A DNA stretch of 16,818 nucleotides, taken from NCBI GenBank assembly GCA_902768065.1, contig CACXJP010000044.1:1-16818 (forward strand). The letters are read 5' to 3'. Made by a program: the position numbers and the translations under genes. Below the pieces are notes generated by a model, which saw nothing but the letters and a program-made list of their open reading frames with translations, was not told where the DNA came from and ran no database searches. Source of the DNA: an uncultured Erysipelotrichaceae bacterium. GTDB taxonomy: Bacteria > Bacillota_I > Bacilli_A > RF39 > UBA660. Below, one piece after another: positions 6,487 to 14,333 of this stretch (position 1 is its first letter; each line of letters opens with the position of its first letter).

Positions 6487-7533
6487 ATGGGAAATATAGA
6501 AGTTATTGGAAAATATAATTTAGATGATAATAAATGGATTTTCGGTAACAATGAAAATAATGATATTTCTCTTGCAGTAGCAAATTATGAGTATATTAGA
6601 AATAATGATAGTACTAAATATGATTATATTATTTATTGTTATGGGTCAAGAGTTGAAAATCATTCAAGGGATGCATATAATATTAAAGAAAAACAGGCAT
6701 ATGTTAATAATATAATAAATTACTTTAAAAGTAAGAATCACAATATTATTATTAAATTTGTAATGCTAGATAAGGATGCTCCTTTAAAAGAGGATGGCAT
6801 AATTTTAGCCAATTATATAAATAATATATGTAATAGAGATGATTGTAATTCTGTTAATATATTAGGTTATTCTAAAAGTGGAGTTATGTTTTTTAACATG
6901 ATTAAATATATAGATATTAATAATCGTGGTAAAATAAATTTATATGATATAGCTACACCATATTTAGGAACAAAAATGGCATCACCCAAATTTATTTATA
7001 ATGATATAAAATTATTTATAGATAGACATATACCAAATAAAACACTAGCCACAAACGTCTATAGTTGGTTAATTAAATTTTATGAAGGTATATCAAGTAA
7101 TTCCCATATGGATTATGATATTTCTCTACCAAATGGTATTCCAGATAATAAACTTAAAAATTATGATGAAAACTTAATAAAAAATCTTATGCATAATGAC
7201 AATATAGATGCAATCAAATCAATAAATAGATTTCATAATTTTACAACTGGCATTGATGATTCTACTTTAAAAAGAGCATTAATAACTGGAAATTATATTG
7301 GAGTAGGGATGTGTATTATAAATGATTTGTTTATGAATAAATCATCTGATGGGTTTGTTCCGTTAAGTAGTGAAGATATTATTCCCCAATATTTTGATAC
7401 AAAAAATATAAATTTAAAAGGAGCACATCATTTATTTATAAGTGACAATGAATATTATAATGATGTTCTTTATCAAATAAATAAAAATTTAGAAGAAGAT
7501 TCTGAAAAAAAATTATTAAAAAAACATTTTTAG
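6487..7533 (+). CDS. Alpha/beta-hydrolase-fold protein (esterase/lipase-like)
   Basis: The 348-aa protein has the ordered elements of a serine hydrolase. NILGYSKSG has the nucleophile elbow, with candidate Ser129 (GxSxSG, with Ser131 in place of the usual Gly). DIATPYLGTKMA resembles lipase-like family members. SSDGFVPLSS carries candidate acid Asp288, and KGAHHLFIS carries candidate base His314 or His315. There is no signal peptide, so it is probably cytoplasmic. The substrate cannot be predicted. ATG 6487 is taken as start, with GGAG at 6471-6474; the spacing is long, and an upstream TTG at 6469 would put the ribosome site inside the gene. It has its own promoter and terminator, so it is separate from the NrtR-like operon. 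Confidence 0.75.
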   Translation: MGNIEVIGKYNLDDNKWIFGNNENNDISLAVANYEYIRNNDSTKYDYIIYCYGSRVENHSRDAYNIKEKQAYVNNIINYFKSKNHNIIIKFVMLDKDAPLKEDGIILANYINNICNRDDCNSVNILGYSKSGVMFFNMIKYIDINNRGKINLYDIATPYLGTKMASPKFIYNDIKLFIDRHIPNKTLATNVYSWLIKFYEGISSNSHMDYDISLPNGIPDNKLKNYDENLIKNLMHNDNIDAIKSINRFHNFTTGIDDSTLKRALITGNYIGVGMCIINDLFMNKSSDGFVPLSSEDIIPQYFDTKNINLKGAHHLFISDNEYYNDVLYQINKNLEEDSEKKLLKKHF

Positions 7534-7546
7534 AAATGTTTTTTTA
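7518..7546 (+). terminator. Terminator of the alpha/beta-hydrolase gene
   Basis: The AAAAAAACATTT stem half (7518-7529) pairs with AAATGTTTTTTT (7534-7545) around a short TTAG loop, ending in a T run. The stop codon lies in the loop. Confidence 0.8.
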
Positions 7547-7556
7547 TTTATTAGCA

Positions 7557-7575
7557 TATAATTAATAGAGGTGAT
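7557..7575 (+). promoter_or_regulatory. Promoter and ribosome site of the cell-wall cassette
   Basis: TATAAT at 7557-7562 is followed closely by GAGGTGAT (7568-7575), which matches the anti-Shine-Dalgarno sequence. The predicted transcript start (near 7569) would fall inside the ribosome site, so the real start of transcription may differ. Confidence 0.5.
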
Positions 7576-7579
7576 ATGA

Positions 7580-8251
7580 ATACAAACTTATACAGTAAAA
7601 AGAGGAGATACACTCTATGGAATAAGTAATCAATATGGTGTATCTGTAACAGAACTTGCTGAATTAAATAAAGTCGATGCAAAAACACTTCAAATTGGAC
7701 AAGTATTAAAAATACCAGATAAAAATGGAATTAATCCAAATAATATGTTTATGTATACAGTTCAAAAAGGAGATACTCTATATAATATTGCAAAAAAATA
7801 TAATACGACGGTATCAAAAATAATAGATTTAAATTACTTAAAAAGTCCCAATCTTTCAATTGGACAGGTACTTAGAATACCAGAAATGTATACTAAAGAA
7901 GAAGATATGTATCTCCCACAATATATTAATTATGTAGTAAAGAAAGGAGATACTCTATATTCTATTGCTAAAGATTTTAATCTTGCTATTGACACAATAA
8001 AAAAAGATAATGCGTTAGTAAATAATAATTTATCTTTAGGCCAAAATCTAAAATTAAGAGTACCATCGTCAGAAATTGAAGAGTGTTTTGGAGAAGATTA
8101 CCAAGAAACTTCATCAATAAAATATATAGTTAAAAAGGGAGATACTTTGTATAGTATAGCTAAGAAATTTAATACTACAGTGGATAGTATTATAAAAAAG
8201 AATAATTTAAAAACAAATGCCTTGTCCATTGGACAAGAACTAATTATATAG
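7580..8251 (+). CDS. Four-LysM peptidoglycan-binding protein with apparent ATA start
   Basis: The protein is about 223 aa and consists almost wholly of four LysM domains, each opening YTVKRGDTLYGI or a close variant and closing in a GQVLKIP-like end. They begin near residues 4, 58, 118 and 180. LysM binds GlcNAc in peptidoglycan or spore cortex. The first domain is in frame with the rest but has no ATG, GTG or TTG. An in-frame TGA lies at 7577-7579 and the first sense codon is ATA 7580, eight bases after GAGG, the same gap as in rnc. The ATG at 7576 is out of frame and only four bases from the ribosome site. The first standard start (ATG 7745) would drop a whole LysM. Either ATA initiates or one base differs here. 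No signal peptide is present. Confidence 0.8.
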   Translation: MQTYTVKRGDTLYGISNQYGVSVTELAELNKVDAKTLQIGQVLKIPDKNGINPNNMFMYTVQKGDTLYNIAKKYNTTVSKIIDLNYLKSPNLSIGQVLRIPEMYTKEEDMYLPQYINYVVKKGDTLYSIAKDFNLAIDTIKKDNALVNNNLSLGQNLKLRVPSSEIEECFGEDYQETSSIKYIVKKGDTLYSIAKKFNTTVDSIIKKNNLKTNALSIGQELII

Positions 8252-8264
8252 AGGAGGAATAATT

Positions 8265-8678
8265 ATTTATAATGTAAAGGATATAAATTTTATTAATTCA
8301 GATTTATATAAGAGATTTAAAAAAGATAATCCTTCATATGGATATCTTAAAATAAGAGCTTATCAAGCAAATGAAGCTCTACCAATAGAAGGAATGAGAA
8401 TAATAATAAAGACAAGATTCGAAGATAATGATTTAATTTTCTTTGAAGGAGAAACTAACTCATCAGGATTAATAAATAAAGTAAAACTTCCAACACCAAA
8501 GGTTGTATTAGATAACTTAGTAATTCCAAAGGAAATAATATATGAAATAGAAGCAATATATCCAAGAGATAATATAGATAAAACATATAAGATTAGTATG
8601 TATGAAGATGTATGTGTAGTTCAAAATATAAATGTACCACCAAAGACATTGGAAGCAGGTAATATGAAATGGCAATAA
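8265..8678 (+). CDS. Small protein of the cell-wall cassette with apparent ATT start
   Basis: The frame runs without interruption from AGAGGAGG (8250-8257) to TAA 8678, about 137 aa. The only ATG in frame is at 8394, 45 codons in, and has no ribosome site. Upstream residues are coding-like (YNVKDINFINSDLYKRF, then YGYLKIRAYQANEALPIEG). ATT 8265 lies seven bases after GGAGG, the same gap as the reverse transcriptase gene, so ATT may be the start. ATT 8262 is a second choice. A beta-sandwich-like domain is suggested by the repeated strand pattern (IIIKTRFEDNDLIFFEGETN, then SSGLINKVKLPTPKVV), but I cannot assign a family firmly. It overlaps the next gene by ten bases, implying coupling. It lacks a signal peptide. 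Confidence 0.72.
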   Translation: MYNVKDINFINSDLYKRFKKDNPSYGYLKIRAYQANEALPIEGMRIIIKTRFEDNDLIFFEGETNSSGLINKVKLPTPKVVLDNLVIPKEIIYEIEAIYPRDNIDKTYKISMYEDVCVVQNINVPPKTLEAGNMKWQ

Positions 8679-10009
8679 GATATCCAATAGTACCAAATAA
8701 TATTACTGTTCATTTAGGTGCTCCTAGTGAAAATGTAAAAAATATTACAATACCATTTACAGAATATATTGCAAATGTAGCCTCATCTGAATTATATCCA
8801 ACCTGGCCAAAAAATGCTTTAATAGCAAACATCTATACAATTATATCCTTCGCAATGAATAGAATTTATAATGAATGGTATCGTTCTAAAGGATATAATT
8901 TTGATATAACTTCATTACCAGCATATGATCAAAAATATACTGAAAATAGATCAGTTTATGAAAATATAGAAAATATATCAGAAGAAATATTTAATAATTA
9001 TGTAGTAAAAGGAAATCAAATACAACCATATTTTACAACATATTGTGATGGAAGAGTGAAAACATGCAACGGTCTATCTCAATGGGGAAGTGTATCCCTA
9101 GCTAATCAAGGAAAGACACCAATCCAAATACTAAAATATTACTATGGCAATGACATAAGTATAAAAGAAGATGCCCCTGTTGGCGATAATACAGCTGGTT
9201 ACCCGGGATATGAAATAGGAATGGGTAGTGCAGGTAATCCAGTACTTGCAATTCAAAGAGATTTAAGAAGAATTAAGAAAAATTATCCAGCAATCCCAGA
9301 CATAAAAAATACTTTAGGAATTTATGATGATGAAACAGTTGCGGCAGTTAAGAAATTTCAAGAAATATTTAATTTACCCGAGACGGGTATAGTTAATAAA
9401 GCAACATGGTATAAGATTAAATATATTTATACAAGTGTTAAAAAACTATCTGATTTATATTCAGAAGGTCTTACAGAAGATGAGGTTACATTCCTCTACA
9501 CTGATAAATTAGAGTATGGTGATACTGGAATAGAAGTGGAATATATTCATTATTATTTAACTGCTTTATCATTCTTTGATAAAGATATACCTCATCTCCC
9601 AACAAATTCCATTTATAATGATAATACAATATCAATGGTAAAAGCCTTTCAACAAAAATATAGTCTTCCCATAACTGGAATATTTACATATAGTGACTGG
9701 CAAGTTTTAAAAAATTCATATAATCAAATTCTAAAGTCTCTTCCAGATAGCCTGAAAGAAGAATTGTATCCTGATTACTTCTTAGTAAGAGGTCAATCTG
9801 GCAATGATATAAGACGTTTACAAAAACTATTACTTGCTATATGTAGATATGATAAATCTATACCAGGAATAAAGGTAACTGGAGTTTTTGATGAATTAAC
9901 AGAAAGGTCAATAAAAAAGGTTCAAAAAGATTATAATTTTGATATAAATGGAATAGTAGGACCACTATTATGGAAAAAGTTAATTGAACTTTCAAAAAGA
10001 AGAGATTAA
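8669..10009 (+). CDS. SpoIID-domain protein with three peptidoglycan-binding repeats
   Basis: The 446-aa protein begins with a SpoIID/LytB-type domain (about 28-165): YIANVASSELYPTWPKNAL with candidate catalytic Glu41, then YNEWYRSKGYNFDIT, then YCDGRVKTCNGLSQWGS with Cys126 and Cys133, ending ILKYYYGNDI. SpoIID cuts stripped glycan strands during engulfment of the forespore. Three PG_binding_1 repeats follow at about 188-250, 281-347 and 373-440, each with an AVKKFQ-like or TGI-like core. There is no signal peptide, unlike classical SpoIID. With the LysM protein and the small protein it forms an operon whose products should bind cell wall or spore cortex. ATG 8669 lies inside the end of the preceding gene. 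Confidence 0.88.
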   Translation: MAIRYPIVPNNITVHLGAPSENVKNITIPFTEYIANVASSELYPTWPKNALIANIYTIISFAMNRIYNEWYRSKGYNFDITSLPAYDQKYTENRSVYENIENISEEIFNNYVVKGNQIQPYFTTYCDGRVKTCNGLSQWGSVSLANQGKTPIQILKYYYGNDISIKEDAPVGDNTAGYPGYEIGMGSAGNPVLAIQRDLRRIKKNYPAIPDIKNTLGIYDDETVAAVKKFQEIFNLPETGIVNKATWYKIKYIYTSVKKLSDLYSEGLTEDEVTFLYTDKLEYGDTGIEVEYIHYYLTALSFFDKDIPHLPTNSIYNDNTISMVKAFQQKYSLPITGIFTYSDWQVLKNSYNQILKSLPDSLKEELYPDYFLVRGQSGNDIRRLQKLLLAICRYDKSIPGIKVTGVFDELTERSIKKVQKDYNFDINGIVGPLLWKKLIELSKRRD

Positions 10010-10013
10010 TAGA

Positions 10014-10042
10014 TTGCAACTTGATACAAATAATGATAAAAT
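10014..10042 (+). promoter_or_regulatory. Promoter of the 355-aa unknown gene
   Basis: TTGCAA (10014-10019) and TAAAAT (10037-10042) with 17-bp spacing, directly after the stop of the SpoIID-type gene. Confidence 0.7.
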
Positions 10043-10065
10043 TTCATTATAGGAGTTGATTGCTG

Positions 10066-11133
10066 ATGTTTTTTGATGAACTTAAAGATACAAAATTAGA
10101 AAGAAAAGATGGAAAATATACTTTAGGAAGACAAGATTATGACCATTTATTTGGTATAAATGATGTTATGACATTAACTCCAAATGAAAAGAGTATAGCA
10201 TCCCTTGCTAATGCAACATATTTGTTTGGTATATTAGGAGTTAATATTAATTCTTTTACTGCAGTTGCATCAGGATATCTTGCTAGCTTTAGTGGTGAAT
10301 CTTATGAAGCTACTTTTATTATTAATGAATATGAAGACTATATAAAAAATGAATTAATTAAATTATGCAGTAAAAAAATAGAAGAAGATACTGAATACAC
10401 TCCATTGTATTATTACATTATTAAATCAATTAATGTTGGACAACCATTATCTGAGGTTGCATTAAATACAAGTTCTTTTATTAATAGATTTAAACTAAGA
10501 AAAGAAACAGCAAAAACATCAAATGCAATTGAACAATTCAATAAAGTTAATCAACAAAATTGTGCTGATAATCATATGATACTATGTAAAATATTCTTTA
10601 GTAATGAAGAGTATGCCAAGGATTTAAATGAATTAAAAGAATTAACAGATACTGATGAGATAAAAGATAGAATTCACGAATTTGCTTCCGAAAAATATAA
10701 TTTTGATGAGAGTGAAGAAAAAAAATATACAATTAAAATGTATGAAGCACTTAGATTATATGATATTATTCTTCATGATTTTATCTTACCGGGTTATTTA
10801 ACTTATCGTGGAAGAGATAGAGAAAATAAAAGAATAATTCAAGATAGCCAAATAATTAATGATGATAAGAGATTAGAATCGCTAATTATACTTTTAAAAA
10901 GTAAACAGGAGATATTTGGTTATGAAATAACTCCAAGTCTAATTCAAATTCTAAATATGTGTTCAACAGACTATACTGCTGATATGGCATATGATTATAT
11001 GAATGGAATTGCATCATTTAGAGCAAGTGAGATAAATAACAAAGTAGAAGAAATGATAGATGACTATATTCCAAGAACATATAATAATGAAGAAGAAAAG
11101 AAAGACGTGAGGAACAGATTTAATTATAGATAA
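10066..11133 (+). CDS. Unknown 355-aa protein
   Basis: I do not recognise this protein. ATG 10066 has AGGAG at 10051-10055. An upstream in-frame TTG at 10060 is only four bases from that site and less likely. The only weakly hydrophobic stretch is at about 47-70 (IASLANATYLFGILGVNINSFTAVASGYLASF), which may be a buried helix pair or a short membrane segment. The rest is polar and looks helical, with acidic and basic patches and a charged C-terminus. It sits alone between its own promoter and terminator, after the cell-wall cassette and before another single unknown gene. Nothing visible points to an enzyme active site. Confidence 0.78.
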   Translation: MFFDELKDTKLERKDGKYTLGRQDYDHLFGINDVMTLTPNEKSIASLANATYLFGILGVNINSFTAVASGYLASFSGESYEATFIINEYEDYIKNELIKLCSKKIEEDTEYTPLYYYIIKSINVGQPLSEVALNTSSFINRFKLRKETAKTSNAIEQFNKVNQQNCADNHMILCKIFFSNEEYAKDLNELKELTDTDEIKDRIHEFASEKYNFDESEEKKYTIKMYEALRLYDIILHDFILPGYLTYRGRDRENKRIIQDSQIINDDKRLESLIILLKSKQEIFGYEITPSLIQILNMCSTDYTADMAYDYMNGIASFRASEINNKVEEMIDDYIPRTYNNEEEKKDVRNRFNYR

Positions 11134-11134
11134 T

Positions 11135-11163
11135 AACAGCAAATTACTTGCTGTTTTCTTTTT
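11135..11163 (+). terminator. Terminator of the 355-aa unknown gene
   Basis: AACAGCAA (11135-11142) pairs with TTGCTGTT (11148-11155) around ATTAC, followed by a T-rich tract to 11163. Confidence 0.88.
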
Positions 11164-11178
11164 ACACTCATATATATC

Positions 11179-11207
11179 TTGAAAAAATACAAAAAATATG
11201 TTATAAT
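11179..11207 (+). promoter_or_regulatory. Strong promoter of the 191-aa gene
   Basis: TTGAAA (11179-11184) and TATAAT (11202-11207) with 17-bp spacing and a TGT extension just before the -10. Confidence 0.8.
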
Positions 11208-11251
11208 ATGCTGGATTTGTTGAAAGGAAAGTGTAAAGGGGAGAAAATAAA

Positions 11252-11827
11252 ATGAGACATTTAGATATTAATTTTGATGTTCTAGATAAAACATATGAAG
11301 CAAGAGGACAACATAATGTAAGAAGATGGTTTCGAGTAAATAAGATATATGATGTGGTGGGATCAGTTATACCAGCAACTCATCTTGCCTTAGCAATTAC
11401 AGGAGCAGAGCCACCAGAAGAAGCTCTCGTTAGAAGTTTAATATCAATAGGAACAAACTTTGGATTTTGGGCATCTCTAGATATAGCAAAAGCTTCAATA
11501 AAAACAAAGATATCAGGATTGAACTATAAAGAAAGAGCCTATATTGAATTAATATTACTATCACAAATGCTATCAGAAAATGGTATTAATATTTCAGTAG
11601 ATCAAATGATGGAAGCTGAAGTATATCATAAAAAATACAAGTTATCACAAGAAGGAATGCCTGGAATAATAAGAGAAAGATACTTTGAAGTAAATATGAC
11701 TGATCAATTAGGTGATGAAAAACCTACATCAATCAAAGAAGAACACCTACTTGGATCTAGAAAATATAGATTGAGTTTTGATAAACCAGCAGAACAAAGA
11801 CAATATAAACTTGCCTATAATATATAG
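11252..11827 (+). CDS. Unknown 191-aa protein with two weak hydrophobic segments
   Basis: I do not recognise this protein. GGGGAG lies about eight bases before ATG 11252. The N-terminal ~30 residues are basic (ARGQHNVRRWFRVNKIYD). Two moderately hydrophobic segments follow at about 34-52 (VVGSVIPATHLALAITG) and 59-75 (ALVRSLISIGTNFGFWASL), which could form a hairpin in the membrane or be buried. The C-terminal 100 residues are soluble-looking, with an LNYKERAYIELILLSQML helix. It has a near-consensus promoter and a strong terminator, so it is a single, probably well-expressed gene. No metal-binding or catalytic pattern is visible. Confidence 0.78.
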   Translation: MRHLDINFDVLDKTYEARGQHNVRRWFRVNKIYDVVGSVIPATHLALAITGAEPPEEALVRSLISIGTNFGFWASLDIAKASIKTKISGLNYKERAYIELILLSQMLSENGINISVDQMMEAEVYHKKYKLSQEGMPGIIRERYFEVNMTDQLGDEKPTSIKEEHLLGSRKYRLSFDKPAEQRQYKLAYNI

Positions 11828-11854
11828 AAAAGATAAAATATCTTTTCTTTTTTT
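11826..11854 (+). terminator. Terminator of the 191-aa gene
   Basis: AGAAAAGATA (11826-11835) pairs perfectly with TATCTTTTCT (11839-11848) around AAA, then a T run. Confidence 0.9.
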
Positions 11855-11862
11855 GTTATTTT

Positions 11863-11871
11863 TGATATAAT
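11863..11871 (+). promoter_or_regulatory. Upstream extended -10 before the RNase J-like gene
   Basis: TGATATAAT at 11863-11871, with no good -35. Transcription from here would give a leader of about 130 bases that includes a hairpin at 11931-11950. Confidence 0.5.
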
Positions 11872-11930
11872 GATACTGCTGTTTATTCGTTTGTGTATAT
11901 TGTTTATATCGGTAAAAATTAATATTTATG

Positions 11931-11950
11931 ATAAAACTAAGAGGTTTTAT
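11931..11950 (+). other. Leader hairpin between two promoters
   Basis: ATAAAAC (11931-11937) pairs with GTTTTAT (11944-11950), extended by a T/G pair, around AAGA. TGTCTTTATT follows, too poor in T for a good terminator. It lies between the two -10 sites upstream of the RNase J-like gene and could be a weak attenuator. Confidence 0.35.
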
Positions 11951-11961
11951 TGTCTTTATTG

Positions 11962-11970
11962 TGATATAAT
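11962..11970 (+). promoter_or_regulatory. Proximal extended -10 of the RNase J-like gene
   Basis: TGATATAAT at 11962-11970, 38 bases before ATG 12009. It is identical to the upstream copy at 11863-11871. AAAGGAG precedes the start codon. Confidence 0.65.
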
Positions 11971-12008
11971 TTATATAAGATGAAATAAATAATAAGAAAG
12001 GAGAAAAT

Positions 12009-13660
12009 ATGAGTAAAATAAAAATATTTGCTTTAGGCGGATTAAATGAAAATGGAAAAAATATGTATGTTGTAAAAGTAGATGAAGATATTTTTGTATT
12101 TGATGCCGGACTAAAGTATGATAATGATATTAATTTAGGAATAGATTATATAATTCCAAACTTTGATTATTTAATTAAGAATAGAAAAAATGTAAAAGGT
12201 ATTTTTTTAACACATGGACATGAAAGTAATATGGGGGCAGTTCCAGATATATTAGAAGTATTACCTGAAATACCAATATACGGTACAAAATTAACTTTAG
12301 ATATAATGAAGAAAGATATTTCTAAAGACATTATTAATGATGTAAAATTAATTGAGATAAAACCACATGTTAAAATTGATTTCGGAAAGAATTCAGTATT
12401 CCCAATAAGTGTAACTCATTCAATACCAGATGCTGTATGCTTTGTATTATATACTCCAGATGGAGCAATTGTTTATACAGGAGACTTTGTATTTGATTCA
12501 ACAATGCAAGGATCATATAAAACTGATATTGGAAAACTTGCTTATGTAGGAAAACAAGGGGTATTATGCTTATTATGTGAATCATTCTATGCTGATAAAA
12601 AAGGACATACTAGTCCAAATAATAGAGTGAGTGATTTTATTAGAGAGGTTTTAAATAAATCTAAAGAAAGAATAATAGCTACAATATTTCCTGCTCACTT
12701 CTATAGAATGCAAGAGATATTTAACGAAGCATCAAAGACAAATAGAAAAATTGTTATTATGGGTAAACAACTACAAGAAGTTATTTATAGTGGAATAAAT
12801 GATGGTTATTTACAATTAGATAAAAATCAAATTGGTACTCTAGCAGATTTAGAAAGTAAGAATGCTTTAGTATTGATATCAGATGAAAAAGAAAAACCAT
12901 TTGCTAATTTGGAAAGAATTATTAAGGGATTTGATAAGTTCATAAGAATTAAAGAAACAGATACAATTTTTATTACTGAACCATCATATCCAGGAATAGA
13001 AAAAAGATTAGCTGTTATAATGGATGAGATTGCTATGCTTGGAGCTGATGCAGTATGCTTATCAAGTAAGAGACATTTATTACACCATGCATCAAGAGAA
13101 GACTTAATGTTAATGATCAATTTAATGAATCCAAAGTATTTCTTCCCAGTAAAAGGAGATACAGAAATCAATATACTAACGGAGAAATAGCAGAAGAATT
13201 AGGAATTCCAAAAGAAAATATAATTCTAAAATTAAATGGAGATATATTTGAAATTGATAACAAAGAAAATATAAACTCAATTGAAAGAATAGAAACAGAT
13301 GAAGTTTTAATTGATGGAAATAGCCAAGGAGATATTGGAAACCTTGTATTAAAAGATAGAGAAATGCTAGGAGAAAATGGTATTGTAATAATTAGTTGTA
13401 CTCTTGATAAAGAAACAAAAGAAATAGTAGGTGGACCTGAAATACTAACAAGAGGATTTATCTATGTTAAGGAAAGTCAAGATTTACTTGAAGAAACAAA
13501 AGCCATATCAAAAGAAGTTATTGAATCAAGTATTGAAATTAATTCAAAAAGAGTTGACTATTCAAAAATAAAGAATGATGTAAGAGACATCTTAGGAAAG
13601 TTCTTTTACAAACAAACAGAATCAAAACCAATGATAATTACAGTTATTCAAGAGGTATAG
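12009..13660 (+). CDS. RNase J2-like protein, interrupted by a one-base frameshift near 13158
   Basis: Corrected, this is about 550 aa, the usual RNase J length: a metallo-beta-lactamase/beta-CASP nuclease family that degrades and matures RNA. The first frame stops at 13190. Homology continues one frame back from 13160: joining GGAGA to TAC restores KGEYRNQYTNGEIAEELGIP, a typical RNase J segment, then runs open to TAG 13660 through the C-terminal domain. One base, probably an A, appears to be missing in GGAGATAC. The HxHxDH motif reads HGHESN (69-74), so the Asp and second His are replaced. THSIPD (136-141) and TGDF (157-160) remain. Loss of that pair recalls RNase J2, which has weak activity and partners RNase J1. 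The frameshift could be a mutation or a sequence error. Confidence 0.85.
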
Positions 13661-13664
13661 TAGT

Positions 13665-14162
13665 ATGAAAGATGAAATAAAAAATTTTGTTAAAAAAAAT
13701 AAAGCCTTAATTATAACATTAATAATAATATTAATAGGATTACTTGTTATTGTTAGGATAAAGATGGGTCCAATTAACGGAAAACTAGTATGCAACTATA
13801 AAAACAATTCTAAAGTAATGATTAGTTCTCTGAGTTATAAAATGGACTTTAGATTAAGAAATGTTACAAAATTAGAAACTAAAGAAGTAATTGAATCAGA
13901 AGATAAAGAATTGTTAAAGACATATAAAGATTCAATGGAAGAATTCATAAAGAAATACAAAACTTTAAAATACTACAAGACAAATATAACTCAAAAAGAA
14001 AATAAGCTTGTTATTAATACAATAATTGAGTATGATAAAATTGATATGAAGAAATATAAAGAAATTGAAGGAGAAAAAACATATATTAAAAATAACAAGT
14101 TAAAAATAAAAAAATTAAAAGAAATATATGAGAAAAATGGCGCAAAGTGCCAATATGAATAA
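13665..14162 (+). CDS. Membrane-anchored small protein, possibly YehR/DUF1307-like
   Basis: The 165-aa protein has a short basic N-terminus, one transmembrane segment at about 13-30 (KALIITLIIILIGLLVIV) and a basic extracellular or periplasm-facing domain. Two cysteines (Cys43 in KLVCNY and Cys162 near the C-terminus) could form a disulfide. The pattern of strands around VTKLETKEVIESEDKELLKTY loosely recalls the YehR/DUF1307 lipoprotein family, but a lipobox is absent, so this is tentative. It starts four bases after the RNase J-like stop, with AGAGGT eight bases before ATG, and is very likely in the same operon. Confidence 0.75.
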   Translation: MKDEIKNFVKKNKALIITLIIILIGLLVIVRIKMGPINGKLVCNYKNNSKVMISSLSYKMDFRLRNVTKLETKEVIESEDKELLKTYKDSMEEFIKKYKTLKYYKTNITQKENKLVINTIIEYDKIDMKKYKEIEGEKTYIKNNKLKIKKLKEIYEKNGAKCQYE

Positions 14163-14185
14163 TATTTGCCTATTAAGGCAAATAT
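14162..14185 (+). other. Strong hairpin without T run, just before a tRNA
   Basis: ATATTTGCCT (14162-14171) pairs perfectly with AGGCAAATAT (14176-14185) around ATTA. No T tract follows and the tRNA starts three bases later, so it may be a processing or mRNA-end structure rather than a classical terminator. Confidence 0.6.
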
Positions 14186-14187
14186 CT

Positions 14188-14262
14188 GTCCTGGTAGTTA
14201 AATGGATATAACAAAGCTCTCCTAAAGCTTAATTGTGGGTTCGATTCCCGCCCGGGACACCA
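14188..14262 (+). tRNA. tRNA-Arg(CCU)
   Basis: The cloverleaf is complete: acceptor GTCCTGG with CCGGGAC (one G/T pair), D stem GTTA/TAAC, anticodon stem AAGCT/AGCTT with loop CTCCTAA and anticodon CCT (reads AGG), variable loop AATT, T stem GTGGG/CCCGC with loop TTCGATT, discriminator A, and an encoded CCA at 14260-14262. No promoter is visible right before it, so it may be co-transcribed with the RNase J-like operon. Confidence 0.96.
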
Positions 14263-14271
14263 TAGAAAAAT

Positions 14272-14303
14272 AAAGACTATACAAGAAATGTATAGTCTTT
14301 TTT
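14272..14303 (+). terminator. Terminator after tRNA-Arg
   Basis: AAAGACTATACA (14272-14283) pairs with TGTATAGTCTTT (14289-14300) around AGAAA, followed by a T run. An A-rich flank on the other side may let it also serve the convergent minus-strand gene. Confidence 0.92.
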
Positions 14304-14333
14304 GATAAATATTAGAAAAGAATTATTTGGCAA

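Noticed and set aside
13150..13165. Programmed -1 frameshift in the RNase J-like gene
   Set aside because: The sequence GTA AAA GGA GAT has no X XXY YYZ slippery heptamer or evident stimulatory hairpin; a single missing base is simpler.
12827..13171. Minus-strand frame of 114 codons inside the RNase J-like gene
   Set aside because: The plus strand here encodes a recognisable beta-CASP region; the minus frame has no start signals.
14188..14262. tRNA-Arg as the attachment site of an integrated element
   Set aside because: I saw no second copy of the tRNA 3' end and no integrase gene in the window.
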